A stretch of 64,000 nt of DNA from Streptomyces capillispiralis (GTDB taxonomy: Bacteria > Actinomycetota > Actinomycetes > Streptomycetales > Streptomycetaceae). Position 1 is the first letter of the stretch; each line of letters starts with the position of its first letter. The translations under genes and the position numbers were made by a program. The stretch spans positions 3,814,501 to 3,878,500 of the forward strand of contig NZ_VIWV01000001.1 in NCBI RefSeq assembly GCF_007829875.1, read 5' to 3'. Under the pieces are notes generated by a model. The model had not been told where the DNA came from. It did not search any database and worked only from the letters and a program-made list of their open reading frames with translations. Positions 34,800 through 43,568 of the stretch are shown here, one piece after another.

Positions 34800-35627
34800 T
34801 CACGCACCTATCCCCGCGTTCCTGGCGAGAACGACCGCCATGGACCTGTCGCTCACATTCAGCTTCGCGAATATGTGGGACACATGATTGCGCACGGTCT
34901 TCTCGGCCAGGAAAAGACGTCGGGCGATCTCCCGGTTTCCGCAGCCCCGCGCGAGGAGATCGAGCACCTCCCGCTCCCGCAGCGTCAGCTGGGAGAACCC
35001 CGACTGCTCCGGCAGGTCACCGAACGCGGAGAAATAGGACTGCATGCGCTGGGCGATGGCCGGGCCGAAGACGGCACCGCCCGCCGCGACGAGACGGATG
35101 GCGAGGAGGAAGTGCTCGCGCGGGACGGTCTTGCCGAGGAACCCCCGGGCACCCGCGCTCATCGCGGCGATCACGGCCTCGTCGCTCTCCGTGATGGAAA
35201 CGACCAGTAAGCGCGCCGCATTCGCCTCGGACAATCGGCCCACGGTCCGCACGAAGTCGCCCTCCCGGATCCGGGAAAGCGGGAAATCGGCCACGATCAC
35301 GTCAGGGACCGGGCGGGAACCGCCATGGAGTTCGCGGACCGCCTCCTCTTCCGTCGCGGCCTCTCCAGCCAGTTCCAGATCGTGCGTCCGCTCCAGTTCC
35401 AGGCGGACACCGGCCCGGAACATGGGGTGCTCATCGACCAGGAACACGCGCACAGGTGCCAGTCGGCCTCTTGTCGAGGGTGTCGTCCGTTCGTCTTGCC
35501 GCGCTCTCCCGCGGAAGGAGTTACCGGAATATTCCAGTCTCCTCGATGAGCCCGTCTCGAACTCGGTGGAAACGCTCGGGGCGCTGCTCGATGCACGTGG
35601 ACCCACATCGCTCCTGAGCTCACTCAT
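34800..35627 (-). CDS. LuxR-family response regulator (NarL type)
   Basis: 275 residues from the ATG chosen. An unusual 58-residue Ser/Arg-rich N-terminus precedes the receiver domain: VRVFLVDEHPMF with the acidic pair, phospho-acceptor in PDVIVADFPL, and GFLGKTV with the conserved Lys. The C-terminal LuxR HTH reads LTLREREVLDLLARGCGNRE, then LFLAEKTVRNHVSHIFAKL. No sensor kinase gene is adjacent. GTG 35453, right at the receiver domain, is an alternative start; neither has a clear ribosome-binding site. It may regulate the nearby lasso cluster. Confidence 0.85.
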   Translation of the reverse strand: MSELRSDVGPRASSSAPSVSTEFETGSSRRLEYSGNSFRGRARQDERTTPSTRGRLAPVRVFLVDEHPMFRAGVRLELERTHDLELAGEAATEEEAVRELHGGSRPVPDVIVADFPLSRIREGDFVRTVGRLSEANAARLLVVSITESDEAVIAAMSAGARGFLGKTVPREHFLLAIRLVAAGGAVFGPAIAQRMQSYFSAFGDLPEQSGFSQLTLREREVLDLLARGCGNREIARRLFLAEKTVRNHVSHIFAKLNVSDRSMAVVLARNAGIGA

Positions 35628-35935
35628 AACAAAAGGATAGACCAGCCTGCATACAATCCGGCTGATGAATTCCGGACAATCAAGAAAAGTGCGTTGACAG
35701 GTTCCGCTTTTACTGTACGGAAAGCCCGTAGGCGTACACCGGAGCGCGAACATCACACACCCACGGGATGCGCCCGGGCGTCCTCCCGGTATCCGCGGAC
35801 GGGACGCCGCGCGCGAGCGTCGCGTGGGGTGCAAGCTGGAAGGGAGGCCGCCTCGACACCCCCGGGCGCGGGCTCGGCGGACGCGGTCTCGCCACTCCGA
35901 GGGAGCCCCCGTGGGCTCGGCAGGAGGGAAGCGAG
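35628..35935. other. Gene-free divergent region, LuxR / DUF1326 genes
   Basis: 308 bases, AT-richer near 35628-35720. It contains TTGACA at 35694 but no well-spaced -10 partner on the plus strand. It should hold the promoters of both divergent genes. Confidence 0.5.
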
Positions 35936-36595
35936 ATGGCAGCAGATCAAGTCACCACCGGTACACGCTGGCACCTGGCCGGTGACTGGTTCGACGTGTG
36001 CAAGTGCGCCATACCCTGCCCCTGTACGTTCGCCCAGCCCCCGACCTACGGCGACTGCCAGGGCGTGATGGTCTGGCACATCCGGGAGGGCAGTTTCGGC
36101 GACGTGCGGCTCGACGGGCTCAACGTCCTGATGCTCGGCTCCTTCACCGGCAACCCCTGGGCGGGCACCCACACCGACCCCTACGCCGCGATCTTCTTCG
36201 ACGAACGGGCCAACGAGCGGCAGCGCGGCGCACTCGGGGCGATCTTCGGCGGTGAGGCGGGCGGATGGCCCGCGGAGTTCGGGGAGATGTTCCACCCGGA
36301 GATGCGCGGCATGGAGTTCGCTCCCGTGCACGTCGAGATCGACGACGACCTCGCCACCTGGCGGGCCGAGGTACCCGGCCGGGTGACCGCCACCGCCGAG
36401 GCGCTCACCGGCCCGACGACGCCGGACGGCGCACGCGTGCAGGTCCTCAACGCCCCGGGCGCCGAGGTCGGGCCGGGCCAGGTCGCCACCTGGGGGCGGG
36501 CCACCGCCGACCGGGCCGACGCGTACGGCTTCTCCTGGGAGCACTCGGGCAAGTCGAGCAAGCACTTCCCGTTCGACTGGAGCGGCCCCGACTGA
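35936..36595 (+). CDS. DUF1326-family cysteine-rich protein
   Basis: 219 residues from ATG with AGGAGG upstream. The N-terminal GDWFDVCKCAIPCPCTF motif (CxCxxPCPC) is the family hallmark and looks like a metal-binding site. The rest is a beta-rich domain ending SSKHFPFDWSGPD. The reaction is unknown. Genes of this family usually accompany DUF2182 membrane proteins, and one follows here on the opposite strand. Confidence 0.9.
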   Translation: MAADQVTTGTRWHLAGDWFDVCKCAIPCPCTFAQPPTYGDCQGVMVWHIREGSFGDVRLDGLNVLMLGSFTGNPWAGTHTDPYAAIFFDERANERQRGALGAIFGGEAGGWPAEFGEMFHPEMRGMEFAPVHVEIDDDLATWRAEVPGRVTATAEALTGPTTPDGARVQVLNAPGAEVGPGQVATWGRATADRADAYGFSWEHSGKSSKHFPFDWSGPD

Positions 36596-36616
36596 GGAGC
36601 GCGACCGCCGCACGAG

Positions 36617-36694
36617 TGGGACGACCCGCCGTCAACGGGCGTCCCGGGGGCGGCGGGGCCGCCGTACATGGGACGACCCGCCGTCAACGGGCGT
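36617..36694. repeat. 26-base direct repeat, two copies
   Basis: Two identical copies start TGGGACGACCCGCCGTCAAC at 36617 and 36669 and end CGGGCGT. They lie between the convergent DUF1326 and DUF2182 genes. Each copy can form a small CCCG/CGGG stem, so together they may terminate transcription. Confidence 0.75.
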
Positions 36695-36781
36695 TCCGCG
36701 GGCGGCGGCGGGGTCGTCGTCGCATGGCACGACGACGACTCAGCCACCGCCCGTCGACGGCATCGGGAGCATCGTCGGCAG

Positions 36782-37621
36782 TTAGGACATCATCGGCATC
36801 GACGGCCGCAGTCCCGGCAGCAGCCAGTCCTGGAACGGCGCGAGCACGGCGAGCACGAGGAAGGCGATGCCCACGGCCCGGGAGAGCAGCGGCCCACGCG
36901 ACCACAGCTTCTCCAGGAAGACCACCAGCGCCAGCCCGGCCATCGCCGCCACGTTCATCACACCGAGCGGGATCAGGACCACCATGAGCCCCGCGCAGCA
37001 GCCGACGCAGTAGGCGCCGTGGTGGAGGCCCACCCGCAGGTCGCGGGCCGGCCGCCGGAACCCGGCGTAGCGCACCAGCTGGCTCATGGGGTCGCGGCAG
37101 TGCCGCAGACAGACGTTCTTGAGGGGGCCGAGCTGGTACAGGCCCGCGAGCAGGAAGGCCACCGCGCCGATCCAGCGTCCGGCGGTCGCGCGGCCGTCCA
37201 CCAGGCCGCCGGTGAGGGCCAGGGCACCGTAGGCGAGCAGGCCGAAGGCGGTCCACACCAGCAGGTACCCGCACACGAACGCGACGGTGCGCACGGCCCG
37301 CCGCGGGCCGGAGGACTGCCGGCCGATCCCGCGCACCCAGGTGACGGCCACCGGCGCCATGGACGGCAGCATCATGGCCGCCATCATCGTCACCCACAGC
37401 AGCAGGAACAGCGGCAGTGCCAGGCCCATCGTGCCGGGCTCGACGCCCATGTCCCGGGCCTGGCCGACCGTCAGCACCCAGGCGGGCACCGCGATCAGGG
37501 CGATCAGGGCGAGGAGGAGCCAGGAGGCGGCGAGGTCGCGGGCCGACAGCAGGCCCCCGCGCGCTCCGGTCGGCGCGGGAGTCCGGGCGGACACGAGGGT
37601 GGGGGTCCGGCTGCGGCGCAT
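36782..37621 (-). CDS. DUF2182 integral membrane protein (predicted metal-binding)
   Basis: 279 residues with seven or eight membrane helices. Family hallmarks are the WVTMMAAMMLPSMAPVA helix, KNVCLRHCRDP and GAYCVGCCAGLM, whose Cys, His and Met residues suggest copper or another soft metal. ATG 37621 has AGGAG nine bases upstream. It converges on its usual partner, a DUF1326 protein; the pair may assemble or carry a metal centre. That is inferred from family associations only. Confidence 0.88.
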   Translation of the reverse strand: MRRSRTPTLVSARTPAPTGARGGLLSARDLAASWLLLALIALIAVPAWVLTVGQARDMGVEPGTMGLALPLFLLLWVTMMAAMMLPSMAPVAVTWVRGIGRQSSGPRRAVRTVAFVCGYLLVWTAFGLLAYGALALTGGLVDGRATAGRWIGAVAFLLAGLYQLGPLKNVCLRHCRDPMSQLVRYAGFRRPARDLRVGLHHGAYCVGCCAGLMVVLIPLGVMNVAAMAGLALVVFLEKLWSRGPLLSRAVGIAFLVLAVLAPFQDWLLPGLRPSMPMMS

Positions 37622-37859
37622 GGGCGTGTACTCCTGTGACTGGTTCCAGGACAGCACGCATCCCGTCGCCGCGCGACCGCGCACCGCCCCCGCGGCCCGC
37701 CGCCGTCCGGAAAGGAAGGGAGCCGTCAGGACGTGGCCGTCACGTAGTAGATGCCCTGACCGGGCCGAAGTGTCCACGACAGCAGCGCCGCGCCCTGGCA
37801 CCATGGTGCGGGCCGCTCGCGGCGAAGGCCGGACCGGTTCTCGAGGGACGGGGGCAGGT

Positions 37860-39251
37860 ATGTCGTTTCGGGGAGCGAATCCCGAGGACCTGGAGCAGCT
37901 GGCGAAGCTCCTGGACGGGCGCGGCGGGGTGGAGGACCGCCTCGACGAGGCGTTCACCCGCGCCGCCCGGCTGGGTGTGAGCGGGCAGCTGGCGACGCTG
38001 AAGCCGATGCGGTCCTGGGCCGGCGGTGAGGCGCGGGACCTCCGCAAACGCGCCGTCGTCCTGCGCCTGGAGAACGGCGATCCGACGGCCGGCCTGCTGT
38101 GGGCGGGGTTCACACCGAAGGACCTGGAGACCTACCGGGGCGAGGGGATCAGCCCGGAGACGCTGCTGCTGGCCAACTCGGTGGCGGCGAGCGGCGATCC
38201 GAACGCCGAGGACCTGGCGCGGCAGCCGGGCGAGAAGCTCGGCGACTGGGTCGCACGCCTGGAGGCGCACGCGATCTCGAAGATCCCCGGTCTGGAGCCG
38301 CACGAAGAGACGCTCACCGAGATGATCAAGTTCGGTGCCGACGCGTTCAACGTCGCGGCCGCGACCCAGGTGGTGGCGGCGACCGGCTTCTCGGGCACCA
38401 AGGTGCTGCTGGGCAACGCGGTGAAGACCGGCAAGCTCGGGCCGATGAAGGACGCCCTCGCGGCACGCTGGACGGCGGCCGGCAGCAACCCCATACTGAA
38501 CCGGCCAGGCAGATGGCTCCGAAGTTACGATCCGCCGATTCGCTCCTTGTCCGCCCCAGGAAGCTGGTTTCCCGGACAGCTGGGCAACATGGCGTCCCGA
38601 AGCCGGACCTACCAGAGAGTTGCCAACGTGCCCTTCAGCACGGGCTGGTTGGATGACCGTTGGGGCAAGGGATGGGACGCACTGCGCCAACGCGGCTTCA
38701 TGAACTCCAAGCTGCTCGGCTTCACTCCCAACCAGGCCATCAACTTCTTCGCCGGGTCGGACGACATGGCCCGCTTGTACGGTGGAGCGACCCACTCCGG
38801 TCAGACCGTCACACGCGCGGGGCAAGCCAGTCTCGTGCAGGTGGGGAAGGCCGGTGGGTTCAAAGCAGCGGTGAAGACCGCAGGTCTGTGGCGCGGAGCC
38901 GGCATCGTCGGGTCGGCGGGGGCGACGGCCTTCTCCGTGGCCAACATCGCCACCATGGACCACGCGAAGGAGTGGGAGAAGAGCAAGGCCGGCTATCTCG
39001 CCAACTACGCGGAGGTCGGGTTCAACGCCTCTCTGACCGCGGCGATGGTCGCCCCCAACCCGGTCACGATCGGTCTCGCCGTGGGAACCGGCATCGTCTA
39101 CGGGGGCCTGAAGGTCGTTGAGCACTGGGACGACATCACCGAGGGCGCCGACAAGGCGGCCGAGTGGGTGGGGGACAAGGCGAGCGACATCGGGAACGAC
39201 ATCGCCGACGGTGCCAAGAAGCTGGGCAGCGCGCTCAACCCCTTCGATTAG
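37860..39251 (+). CDS. Large hypothetical protein, possible WXG100/type VII-linked effector
   Basis: 463 residues without a signal peptide. The N-terminal part (MSFRGANPEDLEQLAKLLDG, DRLDEAFTRAARLG, GEARDLRKRAVVL) is helical and resembles the start of Streptomyces proteins found near type VII (Esx) genes. The C-terminal region has Gly/Ala-rich hydrophobic segments (about 350-430) and ends with an amphipathic DKAAEWVGDKASDIGNDIAD repeat. No catalytic motif is visible. A smaller gene follows after 12 bases and is probably co-transcribed, as in effector-partner pairs. Confidence 0.65.
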   Translation: MSFRGANPEDLEQLAKLLDGRGGVEDRLDEAFTRAARLGVSGQLATLKPMRSWAGGEARDLRKRAVVLRLENGDPTAGLLWAGFTPKDLETYRGEGISPETLLLANSVAASGDPNAEDLARQPGEKLGDWVARLEAHAISKIPGLEPHEETLTEMIKFGADAFNVAAATQVVAATGFSGTKVLLGNAVKTGKLGPMKDALAARWTAAGSNPILNRPGRWLRSYDPPIRSLSAPGSWFPGQLGNMASRSRTYQRVANVPFSTGWLDDRWGKGWDALRQRGFMNSKLLGFTPNQAINFFAGSDDMARLYGGATHSGQTVTRAGQASLVQVGKAGGFKAAVKTAGLWRGAGIVGSAGATAFSVANIATMDHAKEWEKSKAGYLANYAEVGFNASLTAAMVAPNPVTIGLAVGTGIVYGGLKVVEHWDDITEGADKAAEWVGDKASDIGNDIADGAKKLGSALNPFD

Positions 39252-39263
39252 CGCACGCACGAG

Positions 39264-39884
39264 ATGAGAGTCTTTGTCGCCATGGACACGAGTAGTGAGC
39301 CCTTGCAGTTCGAGCTGCTGCCGTACAGGACCGCGCCCAAGAAGCAGTTGCCCACAGCCGGGGTCAAAGGCGACGTGGGGCGCTTCGGGTCCGTCGTCGT
39401 GGAGCGCTGCCCGCTCTACCGGCCGACCGACAAGGGAATGGACACCGCTCGGCTGTCCGGTCCCGCTTTCCCGGAGACGGTCTTCCGGGGAAAGCGCCGG
39501 ACAGGACGGCCGTCACTCTTCAAGGCCGAGCTCACCCTGGACGGCCGGCCCGCGGAGTTGCAGTTCAACTCTCGGGCCCTGCGCAAGCAGGACAGAGCGC
39601 TGCGCATCGGGTACGAGGGACGGGAGTATGTCTACGGCCTTGAGGGCCTGGGCAGCGTGCGGGACTTGACGAGGGATGGCGTCAAGGTTTCGATCGGACC
39701 CGGCCGTCATGTCCCGCCCGCAACGACCTACAGCGCCGGCACGGCCACCGGCCCGGTGGACGCCGTGGACCTGGCCATCGCCATCGTGCTGGAGGAGGTG
39801 GACACCGATGTCCTCACCCTGGGCGGCGCCGCGCTGTCGGCACCCTTCGCCCTGATGCAGCGTTTCTCGGACGGGGCGGAGTAG
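39264..39884 (+). CDS. Hypothetical partner of the upstream large protein
   Basis: 206 residues, soluble, beta-rich in the middle (LFKAELTLDGRPAELQFNSR, ALRIGYEGREYVYGLEGL) and with a hydrophobic C-terminal helix (VLTLGGAALSAPFALMQRF). I do not recognise the family. It follows the 463-residue gene after 12 bases, so it may be its chaperone, partner or immunity protein. The start could instead be ATG 39282; neither ribosome-binding site is strong. Confidence 0.62.
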   Translation: MRVFVAMDTSSEPLQFELLPYRTAPKKQLPTAGVKGDVGRFGSVVVERCPLYRPTDKGMDTARLSGPAFPETVFRGKRRTGRPSLFKAELTLDGRPAELQFNSRALRKQDRALRIGYEGREYVYGLEGLGSVRDLTRDGVKVSIGPGRHVPPATTYSAGTATGPVDAVDLAIAIVLEEVDTDVLTLGGAALSAPFALMQRFSDGAE

Positions 39885-39903
39885 GGGATCCGGCCGGCCC
39901 GGT

Positions 39904-40728
39904 TCAGGGCGCGCCCAGCTCCTCCTTCTCGGGCAGCAGGTCGGTCAGCCTGCGCCATATCTCCCCGGCGTCCGAGCGGACCAGGTGCAGTGGACTCTCC
40001 GGCGTGACCTGGCCGGGGAGGATCGGCTCCTCCGGCTGTTCGCGGATCCAGTAGCCCCGGGGACCGCAGTCCCAGACCGCCAGGCTGCGGAGCATCGGCG
40101 CGTGCTCGCCGTCGTGCCGGCCGTCCCAGGCGACGGTGACCCGCCAGGAGGAGTTCAGGGCGAGGATCAGCTCCGTCAGCGTGTCCGCCGTCTCCCCGGT
40201 GGTGCCGGCGTCGGTGAGCTGCTTCCGCACCGCGGTCCGGTCCTCCTCCGGTTCCCCGGTGGGGGCGGACAGCACGGTGAAGGCGGCGTCCAGCGCCTTC
40301 ATCGTCGACTCGACGCGGGGTGTCCGCGGCTGCTCGCCGGCACCGCGACGGCGCAGGTGGACCATGCGGGCGAGCTCGAAGACGAGGGTGCTCGGTTCGA
40401 CCGGGATGTACTCCGACTCCTCCTCGCCCGGCCAGCCCTCGTGGGCGATCACCGTGTCCTGGCCGACGACGGCACCGTGGTGCACGGGGCCGGACTCGCC
40501 GGTGGTCTCGACGCTGATGACGAGGACGGGGTCGCGCAGCGCCTCCACCAGCTCGCGCAGGAGCGGGGAGAGTTGGCCCTCCTCGCCGACCAGGCCCAGT
40601 TCCCGCAGTTCACCGAGGGAGGGGAAGAGTTCCGGGCTCGGGGTCTCCCCCTCGGCGAGACGGGTCAGCACCCGGACGTGGCGATCGGCCAGGCGCAGAC
40701 GGGACCTCGAACTGTCGTAACCGGGCAT
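39904..40728 (-). CDS. Hypothetical protein, possibly EspG-like secretion-associated
   Basis: 274 residues, soluble, acidic. It begins SSRSRLRLADRHVRVLTRLA, has two alpha/beta segments (LRDPVLVISVETTGESGPVH and SSWRVTVAWDGRHDG), and a conserved-looking WDCGPRGYWI. Size and fold pattern are reminiscent of EspG-type chaperones of type VII systems, but the resemblance is weak. It is convergent with the two-gene unit before it. GGAGG lies 8 bases before the ATG. Confidence 0.6.
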   Translation of the reverse strand: MPGYDSSRSRLRLADRHVRVLTRLAEGETPSPELFPSLGELRELGLVGEEGQLSPLLRELVEALRDPVLVISVETTGESGPVHHGAVVGQDTVIAHEGWPGEEESEYIPVEPSTLVFELARMVHLRRRGAGEQPRTPRVESTMKALDAAFTVLSAPTGEPEEDRTAVRKQLTDAGTTGETADTLTELILALNSSWRVTVAWDGRHDGEHAPMLRSLAVWDCGPRGYWIREQPEEPILPGQVTPESPLHLVRSDAGEIWRRLTDLLPEKEELGAP

Positions 40729-40886
40729 GAGCACATCCTCCGCGGGCGGGTGGCTCGAGGCTAGCCCACGAACGGCCCGCCCCGGCCGGGTCCGCCCGCA
40801 CCCGGCGGCGGTCGCGGGCGGGGCGGTTCCGGCGGGGGCGGGTGCGGCCGAGGCGGCCGACGGCTGTGACGGGGCCGGTGCGGGTG

Positions 40887-42113
40887 TCAGGCCGACGCCT
40901 CGGCCGCCGCCGTGGTCTCGGCCGTGGTCGCCGCCGTGGCCGCGGCCGGGCGGCGCAGGACGCGGCGGCGCCGGGTCGGCAGCCCGAGCATCGGGTGGGC
41001 GACGCCCCAGGCCGCGCCCTTGCAGACCAGTTCCTTGTAGACGGCGGCGAACCGTCCCGTCAGGGCCGCCCCGACGGAGCGGTCGTCGGCGGTGACGTAC
41101 TGGATCAGCCCTTCCCTGCGGCCCAGCGAGACGCACTGGTTGTAGTAGCGCAGCGGCGCGTTCGGGAGCTTCCCGCCGGTCAGGCGGGCCGCGATGGAGT
41201 CGGCGGCCTGCCACGCGGTGGGGATGCCCGAGGCGCACGACATCCGCAGCGGCTTGCCGCCGGGGCCCATCGCCATGGCCGCGTCACCGATGGCGTACAC
41301 GTCCGCGTGCGAGACCGAGCGCATCGTCCCGTCGACGACGATCCGGCCCGTGTCGGTGACCTCCAGAGCGGTGGCCCGTGCGATCGGGTGGACGGCGAAG
41401 CCGGTGGTCCACACGGTGACGGCGGCCGGGAGGGAGGTGCCGTCGGCGGTGGTGACGCGGTCGGCCTCGACGGCGGTGACGGAGGTGTGCTCGTGCACGG
41501 TGATGCCGAGTCCGTCGAAGACCTTCCGCAGGTGACGGCGGCCCTTCGGGGAGAGCCAGTCGCCGAGGCCGTCGCGGGCGGCGAGGGAGACGTCGAGGTC
41601 CGGCCGGGCCTCGGCGATCTCGGTCGCGGCCTCCACACCGGTCAGGCCACCGCCCACCACGAGAACGGACTGTCCGGCCTCCAGGCCCTTCAGCCGCTCG
41701 CCCAGCCGACGTGCTCCCGGGCGGCCGGCGATCTCGTACGCGTGCTCGGCGGTGCCGGGGACGCCCTGGTCGTTCCAGCCGCTGCCGAGGGCGTACACGA
41801 GGGTGTCGTACGCCAGTTCCGCCTCCCGGCCGTCGTCCGCGTCGAGGACGGCGACGGTCCTGCGGTCGGCGTCGACGCCGGTGACCCTCGCGATCCTCAG
41901 CTCCACCCCGGTACCCGCGAGCATGTCGCCGAGGGGGCGCGGCCTGAGCTGCTGGCCGACCGCGAGCTGGTGCATCCGGACGCGCTCGACGAAGTCGGGC
42001 TCGGCGTTGACGAGGGTGATGGCGACGTCATCGCGGTGCAGCCGCCTGGCGAGGCGTCCGGCGGCGACGGCTCCGGTGTATCCGGCTCCGAGGACGATGA
42101 TGCGGTGCTGCAT
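40887..42113 (-). CDS. FAD-dependent NAD(P)H oxidoreductase (NDH-2-like)
   Basis: 408 residues with two dinucleotide folds: FAD-binding IIVLGAGYTGAVAAGRLAR at the start, NAD-binding VLVVGGGLTGVEAATEIAE near residue 155, and the FAD-closing motif DVYAIGDAAMA near 280. These are the marks of type II NADH dehydrogenases and related flavoproteins. No C-terminal membrane helix is evident, so it may be peripheral or act on a small substrate. It follows an ECF41 sigma factor gene and is the likely target of that sigma factor. Confidence 0.9.
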   Translation of the reverse strand: MQHRIIVLGAGYTGAVAAGRLARRLHRDDVAITLVNAEPDFVERVRMHQLAVGQQLRPRPLGDMLAGTGVELRIARVTGVDADRRTVAVLDADDGREAELAYDTLVYALGSGWNDQGVPGTAEHAYEIAGRPGARRLGERLKGLEAGQSVLVVGGGLTGVEAATEIAEARPDLDVSLAARDGLGDWLSPKGRRHLRKVFDGLGITVHEHTSVTAVEADRVTTADGTSLPAAVTVWTTGFAVHPIARATALEVTDTGRIVVDGTMRSVSHADVYAIGDAAMAMGPGGKPLRMSCASGIPTAWQAADSIAARLTGGKLPNAPLRYYNQCVSLGRREGLIQYVTADDRSVGAALTGRFAAVYKELVCKGAAWGVAHPMLGLPTRRRRVLRRPAAATAATTAETTAAAEASA

Positions 42114-42149
42114 GGCGGGGCTCCTGTCATCGACGGGTTCGCCCCTTGA

Positions 42150-42175
42150 ACCGGGCGGCCCGCCGTTTCCTGACA
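42150..42175 (-). promoter_or_regulatory. Candidate ECF41-type promoter of the oxidoreductase gene
   Basis: On the minus strand TGTCAGG (42175-42169) is followed after 15 bases by CGGT (42153-42150). Known ECF41 promoters have TGTCACA and CGTC with a similar gap; this is an imperfect match, supported mainly by its position before the gene. Confidence 0.35.
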
Positions 42176-42206
42176 GGAGTGCGGTGTGACGCCGGTCACA
42201 TGCCGG

Positions 42207-43151
42207 TCAGAAGGCGATGAGCAGGGGTTCGCCGTGGTCCGTGGCCGCCCACGCCCGGGTCGCGCGCTCCAGCTTGTCCGGGTTGACCTGGCTGCGGATG
42301 GCGGCGATCCCGTCGACGGTGGCCTCCAGACAGATGATGCCGACGATCCGCCCGTCGAGCACCGCGACCAGGGCGGGCCCGCCGTTGGCGGTCGTGGCGT
42401 AGATGCCGGGCGAGCCGCCGACCAGGTCGCGCTTGGCCTTGCCGGGCTTGAACAGGCCGCGCATGAACGTGGCGACCGCGAGGGCGCCTTCGAACGCCTT
42501 GGCGCGGGCCGGGACCTTCCCGCCGCCGTCCCCGATCGCGATGGCGTCCTCGGTGAGCAGCCGCACGAGCGGCTCGGTCCGGCCGCTGGTGGCGGCCGCG
42601 AGGAACTCGTCGACGATCCGCCGGGCGGCGGCCTCGTCGATCTCGGCACGGGCCCTGCCGTCCGCGACGTGCCGCTTGGCGCGGTGGAGGATCTGCTGGC
42701 TGGCGGCCTCGGTGATGCCGAGGATCTCGGCGATCTCCCGGTGCGAGTGGTCGAAGGCCTCCCGCAGCACGTACACCGCCCGCTCGTTCGGCGAGAGCCG
42801 CTCCAGCAGGACGAGGACCGCGTACGACACCGACTCGCGCTGTTCGGCGGTGTCGGCGGGGCCGAGCATCGGGTCGCCGGCGATCAACGGCTCGGGGAGC
42901 CAGGCGCCGACGTAGGTCTCGCGCCGGGCGCGGGCGGAGGTGAGCTGGTTGAGGCACAGGTTGGTGAGCACCTTGGTCAGCCACGCCTCGGGGACCCTGA
43001 TGCGGTCGACGTCGGCGTCCTGCCAGCGCAGGAACGTCTCCTGCACGGCGTCCTCGGCCTCGCTCGCGGAGCCGAGGAGGCGGTAGGCGATGGCTTCCAG
43101 ACGGGGCCTGGAGGCCATGAACCGGTCGACGTCGCTCATGGTCAGGGCCAT
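42207..43151 (-). CDS. sigJ: ECF41-family RNA polymerase sigma factor with SnoaL-like domain
   Basis: 314 residues. Region 2 is at about 12-75 (LEAIAYRLLGSASEAEDAVQ, ETFLRWQ) and region 4 at about 120-180 (LSPNERAVYVLREAFDHSHR). A C-terminal SnoaL-like domain follows. All three ECF41 signatures are present: WLPEP in the linker, DGGGK and NPDKL in the C-terminal domain. In this group the fused domain modulates activity in place of an anti-sigma factor. TAGGAT lies 6 bases upstream of ATG, so the transcript may be leaderless. Confidence 0.95.
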   Translation of the reverse strand: MALTMSDVDRFMASRPRLEAIAYRLLGSASEAEDAVQETFLRWQDADVDRIRVPEAWLTKVLTNLCLNQLTSARARRETYVGAWLPEPLIAGDPMLGPADTAEQRESVSYAVLVLLERLSPNERAVYVLREAFDHSHREIAEILGITEAASQQILHRAKRHVADGRARAEIDEAAARRIVDEFLAAATSGRTEPLVRLLTEDAIAIGDGGGKVPARAKAFEGALAVATFMRGLFKPGKAKRDLVGGSPGIYATTANGGPALVAVLDGRIVGIICLEATVDGIAAIRSQVNPDKLERATRAWAATDHGEPLLIAF

Positions 43152-43157
43152 GCCCGG

Positions 43158-43163
43158 ATCCTA
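43158..43163 (-). promoter_or_regulatory. -10 element of the sigma factor gene, leaderless start
   Basis: TAGGAT on the minus strand, six bases before ATG 43151. Transcription from this -10 would begin at or next to the A of the start codon. Confidence 0.55.
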
Positions 43164-43412
43164 GCCCGCACCCGGCGCCCGGGACGGGCGCGGGCACACG
43201 AGCTGTGGCGCTCGGGCGCCGTCGGGGAGCACCGGGCCGCCCGCAAGACCGTCGACCACCCCCGCGTCGGCGCCGTGGTCCTGGACTCCGACGTCCTCGG
43301 TGTCGCCGGCAGCGACCTGCGGATCATGGTCTGCACGGCCCCGCCCGGCTCGGCGGACGCCGACCGTCCGGCGCTCCTGGACGCCGTGGGGACGCGGTCC
43401 CTCGTCGGGTGA
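43164..43412 (+). pseudogene. C-terminal fragment of an MmyB-like HTH regulator
   Basis: The frame reads [20 protein letters not shown], then [40 protein letters not shown] and a stop. This is the ending of the MmyB-type ligand-binding domain found in Streptomyces XRE regulators (LWxxHxV...K.f.HP.VG.l.l...L...g..l.v.tA.PGs). The DNA-binding domain and most of the ligand domain are absent, because the sigma factor gene lies immediately upstream in the opposite direction. It is a remnant. Confidence 0.7.
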
Positions 43413-43568
43413 CCGACGGGGGCGCCCCCGGAGGCGGGGGGTGTCCCCCGGCCGTGTCGTGTCCGGCGATGCGGACCGGTGTGGCCCCGGGAGGCATGCG
43501 AGCGTGGTTTGCGGACAGGTGCACCGAGCTACTCCGACGCAGCCGGCAAGTGGGGAGCGATCTCGTTC

